NCBI RefSeq assembly: GCF_040358255.1
Contig: NZ_CP132938.1
Location: 372,001 to 436,000, forward strand
Direction of reading: 5' to 3'
DNA length: 64,000 bases
Source: Tunturibacter gelidoferens
GTDB lineage: Bacteria; Acidobacteriota; Terriglobia; Terriglobales; Acidobacteriaceae
Shown: piece by piece, positions 8,713 to 17,154 of the stretch
How positions within the stretch are numbered: position 1 is the stretch's first letter
Layout of the letters: the number at the start of each line of letters is the position of its first letter
The notes under the pieces: model-generated
Databases searched by the model: none
What the model was told of the DNA's origin: nothing
What the model saw: the letters and a program-made list of their open reading frames with translations, nothing else
Program-made: the position numbers and the translations under genes

Positions 8713-9977
8713 TAACCCTCCTCAGAGTCGTGCCCTTGCTCGCTTTGGATCTCAGCGTCGAGGGCGGGAGAGTCTTCGCCGTCGACGACCTGGTCGGTGT
8801 CGTAGTTGGGGGGCAGGCCGGAGAGTCGCGCGTCGACGATGGCTTCATCGGCTACAGTCTCGCCGGTGCTCTCGCCTTCGTTGCTGTCGCCGTCGGCCTG
8901 GGGTTCGGTCTGGTTCTTCTCTCGTTCGAGGTCGCTTGCGGATTCGGGTGCGTGATGCTCCATGGGGATCTCCTCCTGCTCGGACAGCTCGCCGGCCATC
9001 TTCTCAAACTCTTCGATGCTGGGAAGCTCGTTAATGTCTTTCAGGCCGAAGCGGAGGAGGAAGTCCCTGGTGGTTTTGTAGAGGATGGGTCGGCCGATGA
9101 CCTGTTTGCGACCCGCGGTGGCGACGAGCTTGCGGGTCATTAGAGAGCCGAGAACGCCGCCGGAGTCGACGCCGCGGATCTCGGAGACCTCGGGAGCGGT
9201 CACGGGCTGTTTGTAGGCGACGACGGCGAGGGTCTCAAGGGCCTGGAGCGAGAGCTTCAGCGGCGGCTTGAGGGATTTGACGAAGCCGCGGACGGCGTCG
9301 TGGTACTCGGGCTTGGTGGCGAGGCGGTAGCCGCCGGCGACCTCGCGAATCTCGAGTCCACGGTCGGAGGTAACGTAGTCGGCGATGAGCTCATCGAGGA
9401 TGGTGCGGAAGTATTCGCGGAGACGGCGCTCTTTTTCTCTGGCATCGCGGGCTAGCTTCTTGTCGTCCTTGTCAGCGGGCGCGGGTTCGGCGGAGGGCTC
9501 GCTTCCCTGCTCTGTTGCGGCCGATGCCTCGAATGTCTGTGGGACCTCATGCCCGTCGGACTCGACTGGAACTTCAAGGTCATCCGACGAGCTCATGGCA
9601 GCGGCATCTGCTGCTGCGTGTTCGCGCAGCGCACGGGCGTGGGCAGCTTCCTGCACGGCGGCTTCGTGGAGATGATGCTCGAGCGCTTCGGCATGACGTG
9701 CCTCGAGCGCTTCCTGCGTCTGCTCTTCGACCTGAGACCCGGATTCGTCCGAAGCAGGACCAGCGAGCACCTCGCTGTTGAGATCGTCTTCGTCAATGGC
9801 GCGCGACGTCAGAGAGGAGTCGGCTCCAACAGCGTCGAGCGCTAGAGAGTGCTGAGCGGAGTCGAGGTGGTCGAGCTCGGCCTGGGCTTCGTGGCCGAGG
9901 AGGCCGGCGAGCTGGGCCAGCGTTACTGGTTCTTCTGAGGCGTAGATGACGGCTTCGATCTTTGCTTTAAGGCTCAT
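8712..9977 (-). CDS. scpB: Segregation and condensation protein ScpB with large acidic insert
   Basis: ScpB is the winged-helix kite subunit of Smc-ScpAB, which compacts and segregates the chromosome. At 421 residues it is about twice the usual length near 200. Residues 1-30 (LKAKIEAVIYASEEPVTLAQLAGLL) are the start of winged helix 1, then residues about 31-185 form an acidic Ala/Glu/His-rich insert, and the core resumes at LREYFRTILDELIADYV. Winged helix 2 carries LKLSLQALETLAVVAYKQPVT and VSEIRGVDSGGVLGSLM and ends near SIEEFEKM; the last 90 residues are an acidic tail. The gene lies upstream of the coupled 60-codon frame and is separated from scpA by pit, a PEP-CTERM gene and a repeat. Confidence 0.93.
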   Translation of the reverse strand: MSLKAKIEAVIYASEEPVTLAQLAGLLGHEAQAELDHLDSAQHSLALDAVGADSSLTSRAIDEDDLNSEVLAGPASDESGSQVEEQTQEALEARHAEALEHHLHEAAVQEAAHARALREHAAADAAAMSSSDDLEVPVESDGHEVPQTFEASAATEQGSEPSAEPAPADKDDKKLARDAREKERRLREYFRTILDELIADYVTSDRGLEIREVAGGYRLATKPEYHDAVRGFVKSLKPPLKLSLQALETLAVVAYKQPVTAPEVSEIRGVDSGGVLGSLMTRKLVATAGRKQVIGRPILYKTTRDFLLRFGLKDINELPSIEEFEKMAGELSEQEEIPMEHHAPESASDLEREKNQTEPQADGDSNEGESTGETVADEAIVDARLSGLPPNYDTDQVVDGEDSPALDAEIQSEQGHDSEEG

Positions 9978-10111
9978 AGTCTCGTTGGAGTACTTCTAAG
10001 CATACCAACGCCAGGGTGATCCTCCCTACGATGCGGATAAGTCGTTGTAAAAGACCGAGTGGGCGGAGTTGGAGGCGTATCGAAGTGGCCGCGAGCGGGG
10101 TTCGAGCGGTC

Positions 10112-10149
10112 ATCAAAAGAGAAGGCCCGCTGCTTTGCGGGCCCTCTCT
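10112..10149 (-). terminator. Terminator of the pit gene
   Basis: GGCCCGC (10124-10130) pairs with GCGGGCC (10137-10143), extended by AGAGA/TCTCT flanks. On the minus strand it is followed by a T-rich tract (TTCTCTTTTG), 20 bases past the pit stop codon. Confidence 0.75.
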
Positions 10150-10170
10150 TCTGTTGCGCTACGTGAAGAG

Positions 10171-11775
10171 TTATTTCGCCACCAGATTGAAGACCCAGAA
10201 GAGGCAGCCTGACAACAGCGCCGCAACCGGGAGAGTGAAGACCCATGCCAGGGCGATATCCCGCAGCGTGGACACCTGCAGGCCACTCTTATTTGCAGCC
10301 ATGGTGCCAGCCACACCTGAGGAGAGTACATGCGTTGTGCTTACCGGCAGACCATATTGGTCTGCAGCAAGAATGGTCAACATGGCAACGAGTTCGGCCG
10401 ACAGTCCCTGCGCGTAGGTCAGATGGGTCTTGCCGATCTTTTCGCCGACCGTAACCACGATGCGCTTCCAGCCGATCATCGTTCCGAGACCAAGCGCGAG
10501 GGCGACAGCGACCTTGACCCACGGCGGAATGAACTTCGTCGAGTTGTCCAACATCCCCTTGTAGTTCTTGAAGATCTTCTGGTCGCCGTCGCTGACCTTG
10601 GGACCGTACTTCGGCATCAGGCGGAGCGTCTCGCTGGTGAGATACATCTGGTTGCGAACGTTGGACTGCATACCTGAAGGCACGGCACCGAGAGACTTGT
10701 ACTGGGTGGCTTCATTGCGGATGTCGCCCACCATCTCCTGCAAGGCAAGCATGGTGTGCGGGCTGAACTTATGGGTGCTGACGAAGGATTCGAGTTCGGG
10801 AGCACTGTCGGCGACTGTCGTGTTGGGATCAACGTAGTTGCCGATTGCTCCGATCACCTGTTGGGATACGGCTGCGAAGGTCTGAACCTGGTTGACGCCC
10901 ACGGTGTGGTTGAGGGCGTAAGCCGTAGGCACCGTGCCGACGAGGATCAGCATGATGAGACCCATGCCCTTCTGGCCATCGTTCGAGCCGTGGGCAAAGC
11001 TGACGCCGGTGCAGGTGAGCACCAGCAGAGCGCGGATATAAAACGGCGGTGGCTCGGCACCCTTGGGCGCTTCGTAGAGACGTGGATCCTTCAGAACAGC
11101 CTTCAACAAGAGGAAGACCAGAGCCGCGCAGCCGAAGCCAACCAAGGGCGAGATGAGCAGCGCCTTGAAGACTTTGGTGACCTGCTCCCAGTCGACGCCG
11201 CTGACGCCGCTGGTGCCGTGCATCAACTGGTTCGCAACACCGACGCCGATGATCGAACCGATCATGGTGTGAGAGCTCGATGCTGGAAGACCCTTCCACC
11301 AGGTGGCGAGGTTCCAGAGGATGGCCGCGATCAGAAGCGCGAAGACCATCGCAAAACCGGAGCCTTTGCTCACCTTCAGGATCAGCTCGACGGGCAACAA
11401 CGAGATGATGGCGAAGGCAACGGCACCCGAACTGGTCAGCACGCCGATGAAGTTCCAGAGGCCGGACCAGACCACCGCTACGTGCGGTTCGAGCGCGTGG
11501 GTGTAGATGACGGTCGCGACCGCATTGGCTGTGTCGTGGAAGCCGTTAACGAACTCAAAGCCGAGCGCGATGAACAACGCCAGACCCAGCAGGATATACG
11601 GGAAGGCTGAGCCTTCATGGACAGGTAGAAGATCGGAGTAGAGACGGTTGGCAATGTAGCCTAGACCGCCGATCAGAAGGACGCCAAAGATAATGGCGCC
11701 GATCTTTCCTGGCGACGATTTTCCCATCTTCTGGTCAAGTAATGAGCCGGTGGGTTGGATTACAGGAGTGGCCAT
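10171..11775 (-). CDS. pit: PiT-family inorganic phosphate transporter
   Basis: Low-affinity phosphate:cation symporter of the inner membrane. The 534-residue protein has the duplicated PiT signature, first as GFEFVNGFHDTANAVATVIYT and again as SFAHGSNDGQKGMG, with about ten or more hydrophobic segments. The two halves are divided by a long soluble stretch (about residues 305-420), common in bacterial PiT proteins. The C-terminal signature GLPVSTTHVLSSGVAGTM is complete. It has its own terminator and a roughly 380-base upstream gap and appears inserted, with its neighbour on the other strand, into the scpA-scpB interval. No PhoU-like partner (often linked to pit) is present. Confidence 0.95.
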   Translation of the reverse strand: MATPVIQPTGSLLDQKMGKSSPGKIGAIIFGVLLIGGLGYIANRLYSDLLPVHEGSAFPYILLGLALFIALGFEFVNGFHDTANAVATVIYTHALEPHVAVVWSGLWNFIGVLTSSGAVAFAIISLLPVELILKVSKGSGFAMVFALLIAAILWNLATWWKGLPASSSHTMIGSIIGVGVANQLMHGTSGVSGVDWEQVTKVFKALLISPLVGFGCAALVFLLLKAVLKDPRLYEAPKGAEPPPFYIRALLVLTCTGVSFAHGSNDGQKGMGLIMLILVGTVPTAYALNHTVGVNQVQTFAAVSQQVIGAIGNYVDPNTTVADSAPELESFVSTHKFSPHTMLALQEMVGDIRNEATQYKSLGAVPSGMQSNVRNQMYLTSETLRLMPKYGPKVSDGDQKIFKNYKGMLDNSTKFIPPWVKVAVALALGLGTMIGWKRIVVTVGEKIGKTHLTYAQGLSAELVAMLTILAADQYGLPVSTTHVLSSGVAGTMAANKSGLQVSTLRDIALAWVFTLPVAALLSGCLFWVFNLVAK

Positions 11776-12057
11776 AATGGTTTCGCCTAGGATTCAAGAT
11801 GAGTGCGTGAGGCTGACGATAGGCTCGGTTTGCGAATGCAGTGTTACAGAGACGTGAAACATAAGTTCTTTTGACCCGTTCAACGTTAAGACCCCTGTTG
11901 GGGCGAGCGGTCGAGGGATGGGTAATGGCTCACTGTTTGCAAGAGTTTGCAGTGCCGGGACTTTTGGTCGATTGGCAACTAGTCCTTCCCGGACGGCGGG
12001 CCCTAACTGCCGGGGCTTGTAACGGAAGCGCTGCGATTAGCACCATTCCCTCGAAAC

Positions 12058-12075
12058 GGCGGTAGACCGCCTTTT
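12058..12075 (+). promoter_or_regulatory. Terminator-like hairpin in the leader of the PEP-CTERM gene
   Basis: GGCGG-TAGA-CCGCC followed by TTTT lies 80 bases upstream of the PEP-CTERM start codon. As an intrinsic hairpin in a leader it could be an attenuator or the expression platform of a riboswitch. I looked for the cyclic-di-GMP-I core (GCAAAC/ACGCAAAGC), often found before PEP-CTERM genes, and do not see it. The rest of 11776-12157 shows no gene. Confidence 0.3.
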
Positions 12076-12157
12076 AGGATTCCGCGGAGCTACAACTATC
12101 GTTCGTCACCGCAGTCAAAAATCAGTACTATAATTCAACTTTTCGAGGGTCATTCCC

Positions 12158-12769
12158 ATGAAACGTCCTGCACACTGGCTCAGCGCCTCGGCCGCTCTCC
12201 TCGCAGTCACCCTTTTTGTGTGTCCAAAACCGGCAGCTGCCGACTCCTACACGATCTTCGATCTGGGCGATGACAATGGCCGGGGTATCTATGGCCTGGA
12301 CACCGCCGGTGCTGTGGTGGTCTTCCAGGACAACTCGTGCGGTCTTGGGAGCTTTACCTGTTACGTGACCTATGTCGACGGCGTGGCGGGAGCCCCTAGC
12401 GCCACGCCTCCGGACCTTGTTTATGACGACGGGACTCCGTGCAGTTCCACCCCGGTGGGCTTCAACGCTTCAAAAAAGGTCTGCAATCACGGCCTCGTTG
12501 GATTGGGAACCTTGTACAACCCTAATGGCGACATGAACGGGACTTACATCGGGTCGGGAGATAACTTCCAGTTCCTTCACGGCGGTTCGGCCGACCAGGT
12601 CTTTCTCAACTCGGTCGGTGACTTCGCCTGGACCGATGGGCAGAGTGAACAGATCTTCGAAGCTGTCGATACTTCCATATCGCCGATTCCCGAGCCGGGC
12701 AGCCTGTTGCTGGTGGGGACAGGTCTGCTATGGTTCACCGCCGCTGTTCGCCGCAGAGCGAATCGTTAG
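12158..12769 (+). CDS. PEP-CTERM sorting-domain protein
   Basis: A 203-residue exported protein. It has a signal peptide (MKRPAHWLSASAALLAVTLFV, cleavage after AAA) and a C-terminal sorting signal: the PEP motif in SPIPEPGSLLLVGTGLL, a hydrophobic helix, then a basic tail RRRANR. In this family, exosortase recognises the signal and processes the protein at the inner membrane for export, often linked to exopolysaccharide. The middle (residues about 30-175) has four or more cysteines and no recognised domain. No exosortase is in the window, so it must lie elsewhere. The gene is alone on its strand, flanked by pit and, after only a few bases, palindromic repeat copy 1. Confidence 0.88.
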   Translation: MKRPAHWLSASAALLAVTLFVCPKPAAADSYTIFDLGDDNGRGIYGLDTAGAVVVFQDNSCGLGSFTCYVTYVDGVAGAPSATPPDLVYDDGTPCSSTPVGFNASKKVCNHGLVGLGTLYNPNGDMNGTYIGSGDNFQFLHGGSADQVFLNSVGDFAWTDGQSEQIFEAVDTSISPIPEPGSLLLVGTGLLWFTAAVRRRANR

Positions 12770-12777
12770 GTGGGAGT

Positions 12778-12956
12778 GCGCCCTGCGCGGGCGGTGGTCA
12801 CTTCGTGACTTGTATACCCCTTCGGTTGGCGCTCCCGTTGGTCGTGAGCCATCTTTCTTTCCGACCAACGGGAGGACCTGCGGCGTTCGTTCCACCAGGA
12901 CCGGTACACACGTCACGAAGTGACCGCCGCCCGCGCAGGGCGCCCGTCCGGCAGGA
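12778..12956. repeat. Nested palindromic intergenic element, copy 1
   Basis: One of four related elements. The outer arms pair GCGCCCTGCGCGGGCGG with its complement at about 12926-12943. An inner pair is GGTCACTTCGTGAC (12796-12809) with GTCACGAAGTGACC (12912-12925), each arm itself palindromic. A core pair is CTCCCGTTGGTCG (12832-12844) with CGACCAACGGGAG (12862-12874). The right terminal motif CCCGTCCGGCAGGAC is present but its left partner is missing, so this copy is truncated. It fills the space between the PEP-CTERM stop and the scpA stop, 10 bases from the latter. Confidence 0.85.
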
Positions 12957-12965
12957 CGGATAGCG

Positions 12966-14036
12966 TTAACGCCAGTCGTCGCGGGCCTGAGCCTGATCGG
13001 TAAAGACCTGGTCGAAGTTCTCAGTCTTCTTGATGAGAATGTCGCCCTGAGGGTCCGGCTGGTGAAGTAACACCGCCTGCAGACGCACCAGTTCCAACAT
13101 CGCCAGGAACATGCAGATGAGCGCACGTTCGGTGTGCGTGTTGTGGAGCAGGCGCTTCAGACTGACAGGCTTGTCTTCCATCAACAGACGGCGTTTGACG
13201 TAGTCGATCATCTGGGCGACGGTGACGGATTCCTCGTCGACGTTGAGGATGGGGCGTTCGCGAAGACGGATGAGGATGTCTTGAAAGACGCGAACCAGGT
13301 CGACGGTGTCGGCGGCAATCTCGCGGTCCTCATCGAGCGTGGGGGCGCCCGCTTCGCCGATGTCGCGGCGGAAGTTTCTCAGGCCGGAGTTGGTCCAGGT
13401 GGCCTCTTCAATCTGCTGTTTCTGTAAGAGCATCTGCGCAGCGGCTTTGAAGCGTTCGTGCTCGAGGAGACGCTCGACCAGCTCGCGGCGTGGGTCTTCG
13501 GGGTCGCCGCTGAGAACGTCCGAAGGATCGCGGGGAAGCAGCGTCTTCGATTTGATGTGGATCAGCAGCGAGGCCATGTAGATGAACTCGCCTGCCGCGT
13601 CTACGTCGACCTGCTTGAGGTGATGCGTGTACTCGAGGAACTGGCTGGTGATCCGGGCGATGGGAATGTCGTAGATGTCGATGTTCTGCTTGCGAATCAG
13701 GTCGAGGAGAAGATCGAGCGGGCCGTCGTAGACCTGCCCTACCGTGACGGAGAAGGGCGACTGCGACGCTTCTTCCTTCTCCCTGTCCTTATCTTTGGCG
13801 ATACGCTTCGGATCGGGTGGTGGGGGCGGGACAGGCGGATGCTGAAGCGCGAAGGGCTCGCCGACCTCGGAAGCCGCTGGATCGATCACCTCAGGCGAGG
13901 CGACGGTTATCGCCGAATCGGCCGCAGCTTCTGAGCGTGAGTCTTCGGAGACTACTTCAGCCGACGGGGCGACGGTCTGCTCTTCGGGCTTTGCCTCTTC
14001 GGCGGCGGTTTGGGGAGGTAGGGTTTCGTCTGGCAT
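12966..14036 (-). CDS. scpA: Segregation and condensation protein ScpA (kleisin) with acidic N-terminal extension
   Basis: Kleisin subunit that bridges the Smc heads and recruits ScpB. I start at the ATG at 14036 (MPDETLPPQ), just after the trpS stop at 14042, giving 356 residues; the ATG at 14120 would lie inside trpS and adds an arginine/proline-rich stretch. The family core begins about residue 85 with FSVTVGQVYDGPLDLLLDLIRKQ, then DIPIARITSQFLEYTHHLK and FIYMASLLIHIKSKTLLPR; the C-terminal winged helix is near VSLKRLLHNTHTERALICMFLAMLELVRLQ. The first 85 residues are an acidic, low-complexity extension, unusual for a family of about 250 residues and matching the acidic insert of ScpB. Confidence 0.94.
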   Translation of the reverse strand: MPDETLPPQTAAEEAKPEEQTVAPSAEVVSEDSRSEAAADSAITVASPEVIDPAASEVGEPFALQHPPVPPPPPDPKRIAKDKDREKEEASQSPFSVTVGQVYDGPLDLLLDLIRKQNIDIYDIPIARITSQFLEYTHHLKQVDVDAAGEFIYMASLLIHIKSKTLLPRDPSDVLSGDPEDPRRELVERLLEHERFKAAAQMLLQKQQIEEATWTNSGLRNFRRDIGEAGAPTLDEDREIAADTVDLVRVFQDILIRLRERPILNVDEESVTVAQMIDYVKRRLLMEDKPVSLKRLLHNTHTERALICMFLAMLELVRLQAVLLHQPDPQGDILIKKTENFDQVFTDQAQARDDWR

Positions 14037-14041
14037 GGTTG

Positions 14042-15151
14042 TTATTCGAGGCCGATGGCCTGGCGGACGTGCTGGAGCGTCTGGATGGCGCGGTGGCGGG
14101 CGCGAGCAGAGCCGTCCCATAGGATGGCGTCGACCTGGCCGGGGTCAGCTTCGAGGGCGCGGCGGCGCTCCTGGATCGGAGCGATCTCGCGGACGATCGC
14201 ATCGGCGACCCAGCCTTTGCACTCGATGCAGCCGATGCCTGCAGTGGTGCAGCCTTCGCGAACCTTCTGCTGGGTCTCCTCAGTGGAGAAGACTTTGTGC
14301 AGATCGAAGACGGGGCAGATGTCTGGATTGCCGGGGTCGGTACGGCGGATGCGCGCCGGGTCGGTGACCATGGTCTTCAGCTTGGCGCGAAGGTCCGCCT
14401 CAGGCTCAGAGAGCATCAGGGTGTTGCCGTAGCTCTTGGACATCTTGCGGCCGTCAAGACCGGGGAGTTTGGGGGACGGAGTGAGGAGAACCTTGGGCTC
14501 GGGCAGGATGCCGGTTACGACGGCATTAGCGGAGAGCTCTGCGGTGAGAATCTCCTTGTCGGAGTGGTCTTCGCGGGCCTTCTCGATGGCGGGCGTTGGC
14601 TGCGAGCAGTAGAGGGCGTTGAAGCGGCGAGCGACCTCGCGGGTCAGCTCGACGTGCGCAACTTGATCCTGTCCGACGGGGACGTAGTCAGGTTGGTAGA
14701 GGAGGATGTCGGCGGCCTGCAGGAGGGGGTAGCCGAGGAAGCCATAGGTGTTCAGGTCCTTCTCGCGGAGCTGCTCCTGTTGGTCCTTGTAGGTGGGGAC
14801 GCGCTCGAGCCAGGGTAGCGGCGTGAACATGCTGAAGAGGGTGAACAGCTCGGCGTGCTGGGGAACGTGCGACTGGATAAAGACGGTGCAGACCTCGGGA
14901 TCGAGACCGGCGGCCAGAAAATCCAGGGCTACGTCCCGGATGCTCTGGCGGAGGGCTGTGGGGTCCGCGTAGTCGGTGGTGAGGGCGTGGAGGTCTGCGA
15001 TGAAGAAGTAGCAATCGTACTGCCGCTGGAGCTGGACCCAGTTGTAGAGCGCGCCCATGTAGTTGCCGAGGTGAAGACGGCCGGTGGGTCGCATGCCGCT
15101 CAGGACGCGGGGACGTGAAGACGTCAGGGAGTCGTTGGTATTTTTAGTCAT
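14042..15151 (-). CDS. trpS: Tryptophanyl-tRNA synthetase
   Basis: Class I aminoacyl-tRNA synthetase charging tRNA-Trp. The product of 369 residues shows the HIGH-type motif as GRLHLGNYMG (after SGMRPTG) and KMSKS in DGRKMSKSYGNT. Blocks typical of the bacterial enzyme, such as YPLLQAADILLY and PVGQDQVAHVELTREVARRFN, are intact. The start could be TTG at 15160 or ATG at 15151; neither has a strong ribosome-binding site and I use the ATG. It lies directly upstream of scpA, with the scpA ATG beginning six bases after its stop, and downstream of the M50 protease after about 290 bases. Confidence 0.96.
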   Translation of the reverse strand: MTKNTNDSLTSSRPRVLSGMRPTGRLHLGNYMGALYNWVQLQRQYDCYFFIADLHALTTDYADPTALRQSIRDVALDFLAAGLDPEVCTVFIQSHVPQHAELFTLFSMFTPLPWLERVPTYKDQQEQLREKDLNTYGFLGYPLLQAADILLYQPDYVPVGQDQVAHVELTREVARRFNALYCSQPTPAIEKAREDHSDKEILTAELSANAVVTGILPEPKVLLTPSPKLPGLDGRKMSKSYGNTLMLSEPEADLRAKLKTMVTDPARIRRTDPGNPDICPVFDLHKVFSTEETQQKVREGCTTAGIGCIECKGWVADAIVREIAPIQERRRALEADPGQVDAILWDGSARARHRAIQTLQHVRQAIGLE

Positions 15152-15159
15152 TGCGATCA

Positions 15160-15447
15160 AGAGCTAAGGGTAAATGATTCGGGCCGACAATGGCGGAGCG
15201 CCCTCTGGCAGGGGCAACCTTGTTCCGCAAAAGAGCAGGCAGCGAAAAATAGTTGAGATTCGTGGCGTATTTTTCAGATTCGGGAAACAGCCGTCAAAGC
15301 ACCACGTTTACCACGCATCCCACCACGATTACACCAGCAAAAAACCACGCTCAACCATCGGCTTTTTCCAAAACACCCTACAAAAATGCCCGGAAACCAA
15401 AGAAACCCCTCCTTGTAGCGGCCCCATATTTTTCCCAGAGATCCGCT
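15160..15447. other. Non-coding A/C-rich gap with repeated CCACG words
   Basis: No gene is supported here. Between about 15300 and 15352 the words CACCACG, TACCACG, CCACCACG and ACCACG recur over roughly 50 bases, followed by A-rich runs (15335-15410). I see no hairpin with a T-run for either neighbour. It may be a degenerate intergenic repeat. Confidence 0.35.
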
Positions 15448-16149
15448 CTACAAAGTGAAAAGAATGTGGTTGAAGGTGTTCAGCAGCGGTGTGAAGAAGA
15501 CGCTGAAGATGAAGCTTCCGCCCACCAGAAAGAGGATCATTAGGCCGAACATGCCGATGCGGTCGTAGACCTGGAGGACTTTGTAGGGAAGGAAGTGCCG
15601 CAGAACGTGGCTGCCATCGAGCGGTGGGATGGGAATCAAGTTGAAGACGAAGAGCAAAAGGTTGATCAGGATGACGAAGTAGAGAAAGAGCGCGATGGGA
15701 AAGAGCGCTGGCAGATTGTCGGTGGCGATGCCGGGGATATGTGAGGCGAGCGCCATCGCAGTGCCGATCGCAAGAACACCGCCGGGGACAACGTGTTTGA
15801 TGAGAACGAGCAAGATGAGCGCGACAGTGGCTGAAAGCAGGTTGCTGGCAGGGCCCGCGAGAGTTACGAGGATGTCGTCGCGCCTGTAGTTCTTGAAGTT
15901 GCGGGCGGTAACGGGGGTCGGCTTCGCCCAGCCTATGAGGGGCCAATGATAGACCAGAGCCAGCAACGGCATCAGGACCGAGCCGAACGGGTCGAGATGC
16001 TTGAGAGGGTTGAGGGTGACGCGTCCGAGCATCTTGGCAGTGGGGTCGCCGAGACGCCATGCGGTCCAGGCGTGGGCGGACTCGTGGATGCTGAAGGCCA
16101 GGACCAGAACGACGACCTGAAAGACGATGAGGACAACTTCCTGATTCAT
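15448..16149 (-). CDS. Site-2-protease-type M50 membrane metalloprotease
   Basis: Intramembrane zinc protease, 233 residues, of the short group without a PDZ domain. The zinc motif HExxH appears as HESAH (residues 23-27) at the end of the first TM helix, and the third ligand motif as NLIPIPPLDGSHVL near residue 180, matching NxxPxxPLDG. Around five TM segments are visible. Substrates are unknown; relatives are commonly annotated as site-2 protease family. Its neighbours trpS, scpA, scpB and rluB keep this family company in many genomes. The ATG at 16149 puts HESAH in the expected place. Confidence 0.92.
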   Translation of the reverse strand: MNQEVVLIVFQVVVLVLAFSIHESAHAWTAWRLGDPTAKMLGRVTLNPLKHLDPFGSVLMPLLALVYHWPLIGWAKPTPVTARNFKNYRRDDILVTLAGPASNLLSATVALILLVLIKHVVPGGVLAIGTAMALASHIPGIATDNLPALFPIALFLYFVILINLLLFVFNLIPIPPLDGSHVLRHFLPYKVLQVYDRIGMFGLMILFLVGGSFIFSVFFTPLLNTFNHILFTL

Positions 16150-16289
16150 ACAGGCTCAAGTTTACTGAAGATCGCGTGAGAAGACCGTAAAGATGGAGTA
16201 CTGCGTTGAAGCAGTCCTCTCTCGCAAAAGACAGCAATAGAGGACTGAAAGCGCTCTGTAGGCGGCAAATCTGTGGGCGGCCGGTGCGT

Positions 16290-17102
16290 CTAGAGCGTTT
16301 CGGCGGCCAGTTGAGTGGCCTGCTTGCGGATCTTTGCCTTCGCCGGGATGCCGACTGAGACGGTCTCCTGGGGGACGGGTTTGGTGGCGAGTGCCATCGC
16401 ACCGAGCATGGCGTCTTCGCCGATGTTGGCTCCGGCGAGTACGGTGGCGTGGTACGTGATGCGGGCGCGGGGGCCGAGCTCGGTCACCTTGTTGGTGATG
16501 TTCGATTGGTTGTTGATGTCGTGGGTGTGCGAGTAGACGTTGGCGTAGTCGGAGACGCTGGTTCCCTCGTGCAGGATGATCTCGCCGCGGTCGTCGAGCA
16601 GAACGTTCTTGTGGATGGTGCAGGAGTCTTCGATGGTGAGGTTGTAGCCGTAGGTGAACTCGACGTTGTGGAAGATTTTGACGTGCTTGCCGAGATGGCG
16701 GAAGATGTGGCGGCCAAGCATGCAGCGGAAGCGGAATCCCAGCCAGTGGTTCAGGCCGAGAGGGGAGCGGTCGAACATCTGCCAGAACCAGATGAGCGGC
16801 TTGCGGATGGCGTATTGCTCGGCATCGACGTCGCCGTAGTACTCGGGTTCGAGTGTGATGTTGCGGGGGTCGAAGCTCTCGGAGAGGCAGTACATGGCGA
16901 GTTCGCTATTGAGGACGGCTTTGATGTGTCCGCCGTGGGGTCGGCCGAAGTAGATCTGGTAGAGCTCGTCACGGACGACCTCGGAGCGGCGGTCCGGCGA
17001 CTGCTGCCGGGTGAACTCGTCGTTGAGTTTGGCTAACCAGCGACGGTAGAGGGCTTCAGCTTCGGGAGTGGGTTTGAGTTCGCGGTACGTGTGGATTGGC
17101 AT
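16290..17102 (-). CDS. Left-handed beta-helix (hexapeptide) acyltransferase
   Basis: A 270-residue transferase likely moving an acetyl or acyl group to a sugar or similar acceptor. Residues about 135-250 contain degenerate hexapeptide repeats ([LIV]-G-x4) with KIFHNVEFTYGYNLTIEDSC, VYSHTHDINNQ and VLAGANIGEDAMLGAMALA, ending in VSVGIPAKAKI, the typical end of the maltose/galactoside acetyltransferase group. The histidine in SHTHD is the likely catalytic base. The N-terminal 130 residues are helical and not part of the usual maa/nodL length of about 185, so specificity is uncertain. Not visibly co-transcribed with a polysaccharide cluster. Confidence 0.85.
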   Translation of the reverse strand: MPIHTYRELKPTPEAEALYRRWLAKLNDEFTRQQSPDRRSEVVRDELYQIYFGRPHGGHIKAVLNSELAMYCLSESFDPRNITLEPEYYGDVDAEQYAIRKPLIWFWQMFDRSPLGLNHWLGFRFRCMLGRHIFRHLGKHVKIFHNVEFTYGYNLTIEDSCTIHKNVLLDDRGEIILHEGTSVSDYANVYSHTHDINNQSNITNKVTELGPRARITYHATVLAGANIGEDAMLGAMALATKPVPQETVSVGIPAKAKIRKQATQLAAETL

Positions 17103-17154
17103 GGTTCCCTCGCTGTCTTTCGTCCGGTGGAGGACTGGCGAATCTTTGGTTCGC

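Noticed and set aside
10756..11610. Plus-strand frame across the pit gene
   Set aside because: Composition is Asp/Arg/Gln-rich and without hydrophobic pattern; the minus strand encodes clear PiT signatures.
11776..12157. Cyclic-di-GMP-I riboswitch before the PEP-CTERM gene
   Set aside because: Conserved core words (GCAAAC, ACGCAAAGC) are absent; only a hairpin remains.
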